Assembly: GCA_017794925.1 (NCBI GenBank)
Contig: CP051238.1
Span: 2,768,120 to 2,832,119 of the forward strand
From: Aestuariibacter sp.
Lineage (GTDB): Bacteria; Pseudomonadota; Gammaproteobacteria; Enterobacterales; Alteromonadaceae
Reading direction: 5' to 3'
DNA length: 64,000 nt
The translations under genes and the position numbers were made by a program. The notes under the pieces are model-generated. The model saw only the letters and a list, made by a program, of their open reading frames with translations. It was not told where the DNA came from and searched no databases. Below are positions 63,927 through 64,000 of the stretch, piece after piece (position 1 is the first letter of the stretch; each line of letters opens with the position of its first letter).

Positions 63927-64000
63927 ACGCACGCGGGGCGTGCTGGGACAAAAACACGTGGGCTGTCCTCGCTTCGCTCGATATTATAGCCCACGTATTT
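63908..64000 (+). repeat. attC site 8 (cut by window end)
   Basis: The left 93 bp of an attC nearly identical to attC4 (TAACAAACCGCTGTAGACG, TTCGCTCGATATTATAG). The right core lies beyond the window, so the array probably continues. Confidence 0.85.

Noticed and set aside
60857..64000. Regularly spaced repeats that could be taken for a CRISPR array
   Set aside because: Repeats are about 105-116 bp with internal symmetry and the segments between them are 270-450 bp genes; this is an attC/cassette array.

Overview
The window reads as chromosomal DNA of a marine gammaproteobacterium of the Alteromonas type (order Alteromonadales). This rests on the gene set and its order: thrS-infC-rpmI-rplT, pheST-ihfA, csiV-mfd, DUF3080 beside a fructosamine kinase, many TonB/RND-type envelope genes, and a sedentary integron with attC sites resembling those of Vibrio and marine relatives. 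The genus is an inference; no rRNA or tRNA gene was found.

Layout. 1-10.7 kb: a leftward purine-salvage and ureide-catabolism block (NCS2 permease, secreted adenosine deaminase, cupin, allantoate amidohydrolase, ureidoglycine-glyoxylate aminotransferase, TSUP exporter, HpxW-like oxamate amidohydrolase, amidase, RpiR/SIS regulator). 10.8-14.3 kb: a SulP anion transporter with a beta-carbonic anhydrase and a divergent LysR gene. 14.3-17.2 kb: a tightly overlapped operon TlpA-DUF4266-DUF3570-ApbE of unknown purpose. 17.4-20.3 kb: a membrane protein coupled to a DUF3857/transglutaminase protein. 20.3-24.2 kb: a two-component system, a cupredoxin-like protein, a degenerate FTR1-like permease and an outer-membrane-like protein, under a PmrA-box-like site. 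24.5-27.1 kb: CPBP protease, DUF3080 lipoprotein, fructosamine kinase.

27.2-30.7 kb is the translation operon thrS-infC-rpmI-rplT. Its thrS leader carries a hairpin that mimics a threonine tRNA anticodon arm, and infC starts at ATT. 30.8-39.5 kb holds a LysR gene, an RND pump, CsbD and a TonB receptor; the receptor's upstream palindrome matches the one before the adenosine deaminase gene. 39.9-45.0 kb: an isochorismatase-like hydrolase, pheS-pheT-ihfA and a small anchored protein, followed by a 278-bp MITE-like inverted-repeat element. 45.3-59.2 kb: PhyH dioxygenase, YbaK deacylase, penicillin acylase, DASS transporter, ankyrin protein, cobalamin adenosyltransferase, CsiV, Mfd, PilZ, one LolC/E-type permease and a phosphoribosyltransferase.

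59.2-64.0 kb is a chromosomal integron: an integrase read leftward, an attI region, then eight gene cassettes all read rightward, each closed by an attC site (the eighth attC runs off the window). The cassettes are AT-richer by eye than the backbone. They encode a DUF3703 protein, three small membrane proteins, three proteins I cannot place, and a DUF5076-like gene broken by an in-frame stop. This array is the main accessory region of the window. The best regulatory finds are the thrS operator, the RutR-like palindromes and the PmrA-like box.
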